Source: Chitinophaga pinensis DSM 2588
GTDB lineage: Bacteria; Bacteroidota; Bacteroidia; Chitinophagales; Chitinophagaceae
NCBI RefSeq assembly: GCF_000024005.1
Contig: NC_013132.1
Span: 7,186,001 to 7,250,000 of the forward strand
Direction: 5' to 3'
DNA: 64,000 nt
Positions 34,238 through 43,148 of this stretch are shown here, piece by piece. Made by a program: the position numbers and the translations under genes. Positions within the stretch are counted from its first letter, which is position 1. Each line of letters starts with the position of its first letter. The notes beneath the pieces are model-generated. The model was not told the DNA's origin. It made no database searches and saw only the letters and a program-made list of their open reading frames with translations.

Positions 34238-37200
34238 CTATTGCTTCACTATCGTCTTACTGACAACTTTATTTCCGATAGTAACACTTACAATATAGAC
34301 ACCGGCAGGCAGCGCAGACAAGTTGAACTGCTGACCACTATAAATTTTCTGTGCAGGACTTACCAGCATACCAGTTGCATTATAAATACGCATATAAAGT
34401 TTCTCTTCTTTTTTACTGGTCACTTTCACTGTTATCATGTTTGCGACAGGGTTAGGATCTAATGCAAGAGCGGAGGTATTTTCTGTACTGGCTGACGCCG
34501 TCCCCGCAGTAAAAGTCCACTGTCCATTCACTTGTCCTGTATTTGACCATTGATGCACCTGTCCTCCACCTGAAACACCATTCACCTGCAATACTTTCCC
34601 ACTATGTCTGGCAATGATTTTATAGTATCCATCATCGGTCGCGACGATGATAAAGTTCTGTTGAGGCTCCACCGGATCATGGTAGGGATATTGAATTACA
34701 TTAGTACCATTCAAAAGAGAAGCGGTATTTACGTCCAGCGATTTACCGCTGTGTTTTGCAAGGATCTTGTAATTCCCATCACCAAGATGCGTAAATACAA
34801 ATTGTTGGTTAGCGTTACCATTGTATTCAGAATGAATAACACTGGCGCCATCGGCAGTAGAAGCACCATTTACATCCATCTGTAATCCACTGGCTCTGTT
34901 ACGTATAAAATACGTACCCGACAGGTTGGTTACACCGTTCGTCAATACCCGTATAGATGTCGTTCTATCATGTAGCGCTGACCAGGTAATACAGTTATTA
35001 TTAGCAGTCAGCGTTTCCGTCTGACCTGTAAAATTATCATCCGCATATAGTATTACCTTATAACCTTCCGCTACTACCAATGAAGAAACAGCGTCATCAG
35101 TGATACCTCTTGCCTGCATCTGTGCCAGTGTATAGTTACCAACAGGCAGACTAACAGCATTTCCGCTATAATTGCAATCCATATAAGTGATCACCGGGTC
35201 TGTACTTGTGAATGGCCGCGCAGTGAATTGCCAGCTTCCTGGTGTCACTTTAAATTGCACCGATTTGTCATCCTGCCGGAAGAATGTAACACCATTCACA
35301 CCACCTGAAAAAGTACCATTTTTCCATACAGTAACACCACCAACCTGAATCTCAGCAACAAGCGTAGAGAAGATATCCTTTGGCACACTAACGATGGCAG
35401 TCGTACCTGAAGGTGCAATCAGGCTTTGTGTGAAGCTGTTGCTACCGAGAGAAAAGCTGGCGGAGATATTCCCTTTAACACTTGGTATCAGGCCGGAATA
35501 CTGTGTAACACCTCCGGGCTGTGGTGCAAATATAAACTCCGCATAAGCGGGCTGTGTTGGACGAATGCCCAACATATAAGCACTCATTACGTACAACGGC
35601 CCCGCTGACCATGCATGATTATTGCTGGAATATCCTGCATTACTATTGGCCTCTGTAAAATCTTCCCACAGGGTAGATGACCAGCTGTTAATCATCGGCG
35701 TAAAACGATTCTTCATACGTGTAATTGCAGCAGTTGGATCATACCTGAAAAGTGCTTCTTCGATATACATCTCCTGGTAAGGACCTGCATCATTTCTGCT
35801 TCTTAAGACACTTAATGCACCTGCTTTCTGCTGATCATTGGCTAGACCGGTCAATAAAGCCCAGGCATTACTTCTGTCGTCTACTACAGCGGAAGACACA
35901 TTACCGGATACATAGGCACGTAATGCATCTTTCCAGAAATAATTATTAAAGTTATTCTTCACTTTTGTCTGCAAACTCTGATAATACGTTACATCAGTAG
36001 TCTGACCTAAAAGACCTGCCGTATTAATGGCAGTCTCCAGAACGGAAATATAAAGTGCGTTGAATACAGTGTTGGCACTACCCACTGGTAAAGCCCCTAT
36101 ATTAGTACCCCAGTCGATCCAGTTCCATGCATCACTTTGTAAAAGGAGCATACCATCTGCATTAGAACAGTTGACACAAAACTGAATGTATTTCTTTAAC
36201 TGTGGATAGATTTCCTGTAACAACGCCCTGTCTCCGCTATACATATAGTATTTCCAGATCATAGCCACTGCCGCAAGGTTCTGATCAGGCAGATGAAAGC
36301 TGGTACCTGGTGCTGTCGTGTAAAGGGAGCCATTTGCCTTTTGTGTACTCATCAGTTCCCGGAAAGCTTTACGCGTCAGTTTATTTACACTGGTATCGTA
36401 TAAGTAGCATGAGTAAAGAATCTGTTCAGATACATCTCCCCACCACTGGCCACGTTCGCGGTCGGGACAATCATAGTACTGATCCCTCATACATACCCTC
36501 GAGGTGTTTTTAGATTTTGTCCATAAAGTGTTCAACGCTACATCAGAAGAATTAAACTGGCCAATGATGTCTGCATTGTAACTGGTCTCCCGGTATTTCA
36601 GATCCAGTATCTGTATCGTACCAGTTACATTGGTAAACTCATAGGTGACGGTATGATTACTCGAATTTTGCCAGGCCAGACACTCAAATTCCTGCTCACC
36701 GGCTTTGGTAATATACTCCTGCCAGTAATGCCTGTTTACAATGATCTTAACCTTCACGCCTGCGGGCGCATTGACGCGCAAATAAGGACGTAATTGAATG
36801 TTGGTACCAACAGTTCCAGTGATGGTCGTATTTGCTGTAATAGATGTAGGTATTGTATTCTGATAATTGCTTAAGCCAGCTTCTTTCCAGAATGGAATAC
36901 CCCGCGGTACGAGCGAATTCCACGGACCAATTGGCGGAACGCCTTTCTTTACTGCCGCTGACCAGGATGCATCGTTAAAACCTACGCTGTTCCAGCCGGC
37001 AGGTTCATTTGCAGCATTGTAGGAAACCGGGAATGCGATCCATTTGTAATCTTGTCCGTTCAGAATTAACTGGGTTGTAGCGGCAAAAGAAGGGTGAACA
37101 GTGCACTTCCAGGTATCATCTGACACTACCACGGAACCAGCATCGAATAATAAACCGCCATTGCCGACAGCCCTCTCTGAATAACCATTCTGTCCACCTT

Positions 37201-37801
37201 TATACCACACCAGTATGGCAATCGTATTTTCACCCGCTTGCAGATAGGGGGCAATATCTACTTCATCATAATAGGTATTCACCAGATCAGGGCGCAAAGA
37301 GAGTCCTCCATCTTTTACCACCAGCTGATTATTCATATACAGCCAGTACTTATTCTCCGCAGCAATCTTAGTGAGTGCCGTAGCAGGTCTGGAAGACAGT
37401 GTAATTTTTTTTCGGAAGGCTACCCAGGTGTTTGCCGGACCTGCATTGGGAGTCCAGATCCAGTTAGCGGTTCCCTGGCCGGGAGGAATGATGCTGACAA
37501 TAAAAGAGGTCACCTGGTCATTCCATTCTGCACCGATCCATGTTGAAGAAGTTGTAACACTAAAGCTTTTACCGGTAAAATTATCATCTGCAAAAAAGGT
37601 AATCTGATACCCTGCGGGTATTGAAAAAGAGGAAACGGCATCATCCGGGAATCCTGCCGCATTCATATCTGCGAGACGATAGTTTCCAACGGGGAATGAG
37701 ACAGCGGCGCCTCCATAATTAATGTCACTGTAGAGTGTCACCTGGGCATTGGTGGACAACATACAGATTAGCAATGATATGATCATTGTCGCGTACTTCA
37801 T
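34238..37801 (-). CDS. Secreted alpha-L-rhamnosidase (GH78) with beta/gamma-crystallin, ricin-type and type IX sorting domains
   Basis: The 1187-residue protein has a signal peptide (1-19), a beta/gamma-crystallin-like domain at about 20-105 (LYSDINYGG, FFADDNFTGKSF), GH78 N-terminal beta modules (about 110-415), the (alpha/alpha)6 catalytic barrel (about 425-800) with YYDCPDRERGQWWGDVSEQ, which carries the general-acid region of the family, a C-terminal beta domain, a second crystallin-like domain at about 871-962 (YMDCNYSGN, LYADDNFTGQTE), a ricin-type trefoil (about 963-1103; three SGKxLxV units) and a Por tail (about 1104-1187; LDPNPVANMITV, LPAGVYIVSV). It removes rhamnose from plant or bacterial glycans at the cell surface after type IX export. 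It converges on a terminator and is not in a PUL. Confidence 0.9.
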   Translation of the reverse strand: MKYATMIISLLICMLSTNAQVTLYSDINYGGAAVSFPVGNYRLADMNAAGFPDDAVSSFSIPAGYQITFFADDNFTGKSFSVTTSSTWIGAEWNDQVTSFIVSIIPPGQGTANWIWTPNAGPANTWVAFRKKITLSSRPATALTKIAAENKYWLYMNNQLVVKDGGLSLRPDLVNTYYDEVDIAPYLQAGENTIAILVWYKGGQNGYSERAVGNGGLLFDAGSVVVSDDTWKCTVHPSFAATTQLILNGQDYKWIAFPVSYNAANEPAGWNSVGFNDASWSAAVKKGVPPIGPWNSLVPRGIPFWKEAGLSNYQNTIPTSITANTTITGTVGTNIQLRPYLRVNAPAGVKVKIIVNRHYWQEYITKAGEQEFECLAWQNSSNHTVTYEFTNVTGTIQILDLKYRETSYNADIIGQFNSSDVALNTLWTKSKNTSRVCMRDQYYDCPDRERGQWWGDVSEQILYSCYLYDTSVNKLTRKAFRELMSTQKANGSLYTTAPGTSFHLPDQNLAAVAMIWKYYMYSGDRALLQEIYPQLKKYIQFCVNCSNADGMLLLQSDAWNWIDWGTNIGALPVGSANTVFNALYISVLETAINTAGLLGQTTDVTYYQSLQTKVKNNFNNYFWKDALRAYVSGNVSSAVVDDRSNAWALLTGLANDQQKAGALSVLRSRNDAGPYQEMYIEEALFRYDPTAAITRMKNRFTPMINSWSSTLWEDFTEANSNAGYSSNNHAWSAGPLYVMSAYMLGIRPTQPAYAEFIFAPQPGGVTQYSGLIPSVKGNISASFSLGSNSFTQSLIAPSGTTAIVSVPKDIFSTLVAEIQVGGVTVWKNGTFSGGVNGVTFFRQDDKSVQFKVTPGSWQFTARPFTSTDPVITYMDCNYSGNAVSLPVGNYTLAQMQARGITDDAVSSLVVAEGYKVILYADDNFTGQTETLTANNNCITWSALHDRTTSIRVLTNGVTNLSGTYFIRNRASGLQMDVNGASTADGASVIHSEYNGNANQQFVFTHLGDGNYKILAKHSGKSLDVNTASLLNGTNVIQYPYHDPVEPQQNFIIVATDDGYYKIIARHSGKVLQVNGVSGGGQVHQWSNTGQVNGQWTFTAGTASASTENTSALALDPNPVANMITVKVTSKKEEKLYMRIYNATGMLVSPAQKIYSGQQFNLSALPAGVYIVSVTIGNKVVSKTIVKQ

Positions 37802-38086
37802 AGGTTATTGATTTTTAAGGGGTTAATGGTTAAACGTGAACTAACGGTCATCGCCGTTCATAACTGAAATTTTATTTATCACTCAAAAAGTAATCATAAA
37901 ATACTGTTCAACTGTCCTTAGCTGTCTATGCGTATGCTGATAAACCTTCTACGTGACCTTAATAGATCAAAAATAGCTAGCTGTTCAGAACCTGATGACT
38001 TACTATCACCAATAAGCGCTGAATCACAGATAGATAGATAATTAATAAACCGGTTCTAAAGTTGTATCCGGTACGCTTTACTTTAT
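37802..38086. other. Intergenic region before the decayed tRNA copy
   Basis: These 285 bases carry the promoter region of the rhamnosidase gene and no frame or RNA that I can support. I see no exact TAnnTTTG box reading leftward. Confidence 0.4.
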
Positions 38087-38170
38087 TCTCCTGCGATGAA
38101 ATTGGTATACAAAAGGGATTTAAAGCCACCTTGCTTTGATGGTGTGCGGGTTCAAATTCTGCCAGGAAAA
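38087..38170 (+). pseudogene. Decayed tRNA-Leu copy
   Basis: This stretch matches the tRNA-Leu(CAA) at 25505 through acceptor, D arm and first half of the anticodon arm (shared GAAATTGGTATACAAAAGGG), and the match continues upstream (CGCTTTnnTTTATTCTCCTG). The 3' half of the anticodon stem is rearranged (AAGCCACCTT), position 8 is C, the T stem needs two wobbles and the acceptor has a mismatch. It cannot be a normal tRNA. Orientation is the same as in the 25-kb array. Confidence 0.8.
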
Positions 38171-38285
38171 CTTTGTAGAGATAAGCAAATATTGGATAGC
38201 ATTGGGATATAAAAGGTATTCTCCCCTACCTTTTATTGTTGAGGATTTTAGTCTTTCCAGGAGAACTTTTATCGAGAATATGCGC
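38171..38285 (+). repeat. Further remnants of the tRNA array
   Basis: GTAGAGATAAGCAAATATTGG is a degraded match to the Ser-like unit start at 25595 and 25408, and CCAGGAGAACTTTTAT (38257-38272) repeats exactly the 3' end of tRNA-Leu(CAA) plus flank at 25579-25594. The order Leu, Ser-like, Leu 3' end suggests an old copy of the whole array. Confidence 0.65.
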
Positions 38286-38286
38286 A

Positions 38287-39204
38287 TTAATTAAACGCCG
38301 ACCTGAATTCCGCAGGAGAGACATTTGTTTTGCTCTTGAACAGGCGGCTGAAAGACTGCGGATGCTCAAAGCCTAACAGATACGCTACTTCACTGACGTT
38401 CATATTCGTCGTAGACAACATCTCTTTTGACCGCTCTATGAGATTCTGATGGATATGCTGTTGCGCATTGAGGCCGGTAAGTGAACGTAACATGTCACTT
38501 AAATAATTAGCAGTATAGTTCAACTGATCTGCGAGATATTGAACGGTGGGCACACCGAGGCTGACCGGTTTTTCTTCTTCGAAGTAATTATTCAACAGTT
38601 GTTCGAATTGTTGCAGCAGATCACTAGTAGCCGACTGCCGGGTCAGGAACTGACGTTTGTAAAAACGCTTTGCATAACTCAGCAGCAGTTCGATTTGTGC
38701 AATGATTACTTCATGACTGAAGTCATCGATCCTGCTATTCAGTTCTTCACGAATGATCGTATAAATGGCGAGCATAGTGGCTCTCTCCTGCTCTGACAGA
38801 TGCAATGCCTCATTGGAAGAATAAGAAAAGAAATTATATTTTTTGATCTTATTGGCCAATGAATAACCTTGCAGGAAATCCGGATGAATGAGCAATGAAT
38901 AACCCATAATGTCTTCATCCGCTTCTATACCGCCTATGACCTGGTTAGGTGAGGCGAACAATAAACTGCCTTCATTAAAGTCGTAGTAGCCCTGACCATA
39001 CTTCACCTTTCCGCCCAGTTTGGTCACAAAAGAGATCTTGTAGAAATGCAGCACACGACTCTGGGGCAGCTTGCATAAATCGAGTTGGCCGTCTGTCAGG
39101 TCCAATATGGTAATCAGCGGATGAATAGGTCCCGGAAGGCCTAATACCCGGTGTATTTCCGGTATGGAGTCTAATCCTTGCGTCTTCGGTGTTTCACTTT
39201 TCAT
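38287..39204 (-). CDS. AraC family transcriptional regulator
   Basis: From the ATG at 39204 the product has about 305 residues: an N-terminal cupin-like sensor (FYKISFVTKLGGKVKYGQGY, SLLFASPNQVIGG) and a C-terminal pair of helix-turn-helix units (VQYLADQLNYTANYLSDMLR and VSEVAYLLGFEHPQSFSRLF). The frame extends to a TTG upstream, and an ATG at 39252 is another possible start. It lies 77 bases after the SDR gene in the same direction, a common pairing in Bacteroidota in which the AraC protein controls the oxidoreductase in response to an unknown signal. Confidence 0.87.
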   Translation of the reverse strand: MKSETPKTQGLDSIPEIHRVLGLPGPIHPLITILDLTDGQLDLCKLPQSRVLHFYKISFVTKLGGKVKYGQGYYDFNEGSLLFASPNQVIGGIEADEDIMGYSLLIHPDFLQGYSLANKIKKYNFFSYSSNEALHLSEQERATMLAIYTIIREELNSRIDDFSHEVIIAQIELLLSYAKRFYKRQFLTRQSATSDLLQQFEQLLNNYFEEEKPVSLGVPTVQYLADQLNYTANYLSDMLRSLTGLNAQQHIHQNLIERSKEMLSTTNMNVSEVAYLLGFEHPQSFSRLFKSKTNVSPAEFRSAFN

Positions 39205-39280
39205 ATCTAAAGATAATAAGTATGACCGGTGACTCTGTCTATCACCGGTCATAAAACAGATAATTGGTTTCAATGTTTAG

Positions 39281-40054
39281 TTACCAGGGTAAGGGGCCGT
39301 CCGGACCGGTAAAACCTCCGGTTGGGCCATCCGTCTCCAATGCTACACGCACTGGTTCCCGGGAGCCTACTTCCAGACTATCGGTACCCTGGAAATTATT
39401 CAAAGCGGTCGCTGTATAACCCGGACTTGTTGCATTCACCTTGATATTCTCTTTTTCAAGCTCCATGGCAAAGGCAAGGGTAACCGCATTGAGGGCTGTT
39501 TTGGAAGCCGCATAGACGATACCAAAATGCTCTCTGGCCCAACATGTAGGATCTGAGATCCAGGTGAGGGAACCTAATCCGCTGGATACATTCACGATAC
39601 GGCCGGCCTTTGATTTCCGCAGTAAGGGTATGGCTGCCTGGGTAACGGCAATAACGGCGAATACATTGGTATCCCAGACGGTTCGCACCTCGTCAATTGA
39701 CACTGTGCTGGGCCGGCTTTTCGCTACCATTTCTTCCGGCGTACGCGCAGTTGTTCCGGCATGTGCGATACCTGCATTGTTCACCAGCAGATCCAGGCGC
39801 CCCTGTTCTTTCATGATACGTTCTACTGCCGCATTAATGGTCGCCTGCTTCGTAACGTCCAACTCGATAGCATAGGTAGCGCCGCCAATTTCAGCAGCTG
39901 CCTTTTCTCCGTTGCTCAGGTTACGCGACCCGAGGTATACATAATAGCCATTCGCTGACAATTCTTTGGCAATCTGGAAACCTACTCCCTGGTTGGCCCC
40001 GGTAACAAGGGCCACAAGCTGTTCGTTCGTTGACTTTTCTATCTTATTTTCCAT
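39281..40054 (-). CDS. SDR family NAD(P)-dependent oxidoreductase
   Basis: About 257 residues from the ATG at 40054: cofactor loop TGANQGVGFQIA, NNAGIAHAG, catalytic Ser in NVSSGLGSL and YAASKTALNAV (Tyr and Lys). This is the longer carbonyl-reductase-like SDR type often annotated as a general stress or aldehyde reductase. The open frame continues upstream by 52 codons without family features, so the internal ATG is chosen. Upstream of the AraC gene, probably one transcript. Confidence 0.88.
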   Translation of the reverse strand: MENKIEKSTNEQLVALVTGANQGVGFQIAKELSANGYYVYLGSRNLSNGEKAAAEIGGATYAIELDVTKQATINAAVERIMKEQGRLDLLVNNAGIAHAGTTARTPEEMVAKSRPSTVSIDEVRTVWDTNVFAVIAVTQAAIPLLRKSKAGRIVNVSSGLGSLTWISDPTCWAREHFGIVYAASKTALNAVTLAFAMELEKENIKVNATSPGYTATALNNFQGTDSLEVGSREPVRVALETDGPTGGFTGPDGPLPW

Positions 40055-40260
40055 GTGAATAACGATTAAAGAATGATAGCTCAAAATTCCAGCTTCGTTA
40101 TTATTCACAGATAACCGAATCAAGGACATACATAACCAAATTACTTGAGGCGAGGTATTCAACAGGAGAACGGAGAAAGGGAATATGAGCACTCTGATTT
40201 TGCGATTCATAGCAGCGCAATCAGTTACGAAGTTGTCAATACTGTTATCTGAAATATCTG

Positions 40261-42003
40261 TTAGTTCCCAGCCACCACTGAAATCTCTACAGCGGCATCC
40301 TTCACCAGTTTATCTACCTGTACCAGGGTACGGGCAGGATAGGGAGCAGAAAAGAATGTGCGGTAAACTTCATTAAAATCATTCAGCTGTTTAATTTCCC
40401 TGAGGTAAACTGTCACGTTTACTACGTCACCTAATGTCAATCCTGCGGATGCTAATGCCTGTTGTACATTGGTCAATGCCTGTGTTGTTTCCTCTTTGAA
40501 GCTTGTCTTTTTTCCTCTCCCTTCATTGATTCCTATCTGTCCTGCAACAAAAAATGTCTGCCTGGCGGACCGTATATTGCTGAAAGGCGCTGGTACATCT
40601 AATCCGTGCTCGCTCGTCAGAGCGGCCATACCAGCTAAAGCAGCGGCACCCAGCTCCAGTTCACGTTTACTGACCTTATCGAAGGTATCTGCAGCAGAAT
40701 GATGAATATCAAATAAACGCTGATCATCACAATCCAGACTAATGACTGCTTTTGCAATTCCCTTCATCGGACCTATGTCTACCCCACGATGTTGCGGGGT
40801 CAGGCCGTCTGCTTTATAGGGTCTGAATAACGTACTCCGGTTTTTGAATATAGCCATGATCTCAGGAGCTGCATCGATCCGAAAGCCATGGGGAAAGAAT
40901 CCGCCAGCATCTGTTTCAAATACGGCCAGGTGTTGTTCACGGGATTGTCTTGCCCATGCGGCATATTGCAATCCACCGCGATTCCCATTTTCTTCGTTGA
41001 TATACAGGATGATCCTGATCGTTCTTGCCGGATGTGGTAACACTGTTCTTAGGATGCGTAAGGCGTCTATGACCTGTACCAGTCCGGCGCCATCGTCACT
41101 GGCACTCTCCGACAGATCCCAGGAGTCAATATGTGCGCCGATCGTAACAACCTCATTAGGCGCTACGGTACCTTTTATTTCTGCGATGACATTGGCGGAT
41201 GCCACGTCTGTTAAACGTTGACAGTCCAGTTCCAGGGAGAGCCGGAGTTCCGGCTTCTGTATCAGGGCTTTACTCAGCCAGTCAGCACCATTGGTACTTA
41301 CCGCTGCCGCGGGTATCATGGCTACACTACTATCATAGGAGACAGCCCCTGTATGTGGCAGATCATCCTTTGACAGTGTCAATGAGCGTACAATCGTGGC
41401 AATCGCCCCTTTTCTGGCGGCAGCAACGGCCCCGGTGTTCCGTTGGTCGACAGCTTCCAGGTAGGCCGTAAAAGGTTCTATAATACGAGGATCCATGGGC
41501 CGGTTAAAGAAGACGATCTTTCCCCTGACATCCTTCGCAGGTAATGAGTCAAGTTGCCGCCAGGACCTGATCTCAATGACGGGCGCTGTGAGGCGGCCGT
41601 TGGTACCAATGGAACCTCCCAATGCGCAGATGTTCAGTTGCATCGTATTGTCCTTATAGGGGACGGACGCTGAAGCGATCTTTCCCCTGTTCCAGCGGGG
41701 TACCCATACCTTTTGGAGGTATACGCTATCGGCACCCGCTTTCTTTAACAGGGTCCTCCCCCATTCTATCGTCTGTGTAGCCTGGGGTGTGCCCGTCAGT
41801 CGCTCACCTATTGTGGTGGTCAGCTCCTGCAGGTTATGATATGCTTCGCTATGCAGCAAAGATTCGTCGTAGATCCTGCGGAGCAGCATAGAATCATCGG
41901 TAGGGGCAGATTGTGCCATTACCCCATATCCCAGGAGCAATAAAAGGAGGCTGATAATACCGTTCTTGCTGACCTGAGCGATCTGTTTATTGTCCGCTGC
42001 CAT
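40261..42003 (-). CDS. M28-family zinc peptidase fused to a C-terminal RidA domain
   Basis: Residues 1-31 are a signal or anchor segment (IISLLLLLLGYGVMA). Residues about 40-465 form an exported M28 aminopeptidase/carboxypeptidase with zinc ligands in GAHIDSWD (H291), SASDDGAG (D303/D304), INEENGNRGG (E337/E338), ETDAGG and DIHHSAADT (H434). Residues about 475-580 are a RidA (YjgF) domain: FVAGQIG, SFKEETTQALTNVQQAL, PYPARTLVQV with the catalytic-type Arg558, and VEISVVAG with E573. RidA proteins destroy reactive enamine/imine intermediates and are normally free, 125-130-residue, cytoplasmic proteins. The first strand of the RidA fold is shortened. Its start overlaps the metallo-beta-lactamase gene by 17 bases. 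Confidence 0.85.
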   Translation of the reverse strand: MAADNKQIAQVSKNGIISLLLLLLGYGVMAQSAPTDDSMLLRRIYDESLLHSEAYHNLQELTTTIGERLTGTPQATQTIEWGRTLLKKAGADSVYLQKVWVPRWNRGKIASASVPYKDNTMQLNICALGGSIGTNGRLTAPVIEIRSWRQLDSLPAKDVRGKIVFFNRPMDPRIIEPFTAYLEAVDQRNTGAVAAARKGAIATIVRSLTLSKDDLPHTGAVSYDSSVAMIPAAAVSTNGADWLSKALIQKPELRLSLELDCQRLTDVASANVIAEIKGTVAPNEVVTIGAHIDSWDLSESASDDGAGLVQVIDALRILRTVLPHPARTIRIILYINEENGNRGGLQYAAWARQSREQHLAVFETDAGGFFPHGFRIDAAPEIMAIFKNRSTLFRPYKADGLTPQHRGVDIGPMKGIAKAVISLDCDDQRLFDIHHSAADTFDKVSKRELELGAAALAGMAALTSEHGLDVPAPFSNIRSARQTFFVAGQIGINEGRGKKTSFKEETTQALTNVQQALASAGLTLGDVVNVTVYLREIKQLNDFNEVYRTFFSAPYPARTLVQVDKLVKDAAVEISVVAGN

Positions 42004-42952
42004 AAGTGCTGTAGTTTACGGGGATCCATTCAAAACCGGTTTCTTTCTGTCTCAGGTGTCCGATACCAGGGAAAGAAATATGATCGACCGCGATCCAGTA
42101 TTTGCCTTGTGCCGCTTCTTTGAAGGCTTTTATCCTGGCAGCCGCAGCTGCTGCCGGATCGATGTCAAAGCGGATGGTGACAGCAGGGTCTGCAAACTGT
42201 ACCGGTGCGACGTGCATGATATCTCCCCAGAAAAGGATTTTCTCTCCTTTGCTTTCCACGGCATAAAAAGTATGTCCTGGCGTATGTCCTGGTGTAGCAA
42301 CCGGGGTGATGCCGGGTAATAGTTCGCCGCCATAGTCAAACATTTTCACTTTACCGGCCTTCAGATAGGGGCCGACTTTTGTACGTCCTTCGATAAAATA
42401 TTTCTTTTTATCAGCGGGCGCTTTCTGCATCTGTTCATCGCTGAACCAGAAGTCCACTTCCGGGCGACTGATATAAACGGTTGCATTAGGGAATACCATC
42501 CTATTTCCTTCCATCAAACCACCTGTATGATCAGTATGGATATGGGTGATCAGGATCTTACGGATATCCTCGGGTTTATATCCTGCTGCCCGGATACTTT
42601 CCGGCAGATGTCCCAGTGTAGGTCCGTATAACTCAGCCGTACCCGCGTCTACCATGATCAGTTCCTTTCCTGTATTGATGATATAAGCATTGACAGATGC
42701 TTCCAGGGGAAGCGCCTGAAAATTGTATTGTAAGAGGGAGTCGATCTGTCCGGGCCTGGTATTCATCAGTAACTGATCTGCTGCCAGGGGAACGGTACCG
42801 TCTGAAAGGGCGGTGATCTCCAGGTCGCCGAGTTTCATCCGGTAATACCCTGGTTGTGCTAATTTATGGCTGGCCTTGTCCTGCGCCGTCACCCCGGAAA
42901 AAGGGATGCTCAGTAACAGGCAGGCATACAATAACGATCCTAATTTCTTCAT
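41987..42952 (-). CDS. Secreted metallo-beta-lactamase-fold hydrolase
   Basis: About 321 residues from the ATG at 42952, with a signal peptide (LLYACLLLSIPFSGVTAQ). The fold is marked by the metal motif THIHTDHTGG (about 136-145), the TPGHTPGHTFY His and the WGDIMH Asp. This is the AHL-lactonase-like/quorum-quenching branch by order of motifs, but substrate is not fixed by them. It is the first gene of a leftward pair with the M28-RidA gene (17-base overlap) and is divergent from an HxlR regulator. Confidence 0.87.
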   Translation of the reverse strand: MKKLGSLLYACLLLSIPFSGVTAQDKASHKLAQPGYYRMKLGDLEITALSDGTVPLAADQLLMNTRPGQIDSLLQYNFQALPLEASVNAYIINTGKELIMVDAGTAELYGPTLGHLPESIRAAGYKPEDIRKILITHIHTDHTGGLMEGNRMVFPNATVYISRPEVDFWFSDEQMQKAPADKKKYFIEGRTKVGPYLKAGKVKMFDYGGELLPGITPVATPGHTPGHTFYAVESKGEKILFWGDIMHVAPVQFADPAVTIRFDIDPAAAAAARIKAFKEAAQGKYWIAVDHISFPGIGHLRQKETGFEWIPVNYSTYGSGQ

Positions 42953-43028
42953 CTTTATCACTTTTAATTGTTCTTTTGTTCATCCATCTTCTATTATTGC
43001 CGGCATGAATCAGGATTGATTTCGATGA

Positions 43029-43068
43029 CAAAATTGAGCAGAACTACACAACAGGACAAGTACGTACT
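43029..43068 (-). promoter_or_regulatory. Probable promoter of the hydrolase-peptidase pair with palindromic operator
   Basis: On the minus strand CTTG (43057-43060), about 20 bases, and CAATTTTG (43029-43036 approximately) approximate the -33/-7 pattern. AGTACGTACT (43059-43068) is a perfect 10-bp palindrome overlapping the -33 element, a good position for the divergently encoded HxlR protein. Each box has one base off consensus. Confidence 0.45.
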
Positions 43069-43122
43069 GTATTATCATATAGGGATAATTTTATCACATA
43101 TGTACATTTAAGTAACAAGCTG

Positions 43123-43130
43123 TAATTTTG
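43123..43130 (+). promoter_or_regulatory. -7 box of the HxlR gene; fixes its start codon
   Basis: TAATTTTG is an exact TAnnTTTG box. It overlaps the TTG at 43128 that would otherwise be the first possible start of the HxlR frame, so the true start must be the ATG at 43149. Confidence 0.6.
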
Positions 43131-43148
43131 CAAGCAAATGCTGTGAAG

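Noticed and set aside
38087..38170. Functional tRNA-Leu
   Set aside because: The anticodon stem is destroyed, position 8 is C and the acceptor has a mismatch, so it is called a pseudogene.
25318..38285. Intact integrative element
   Set aside because: No integrase, transposase, conjugation or replication gene is visible, so only a remnant island is proposed.
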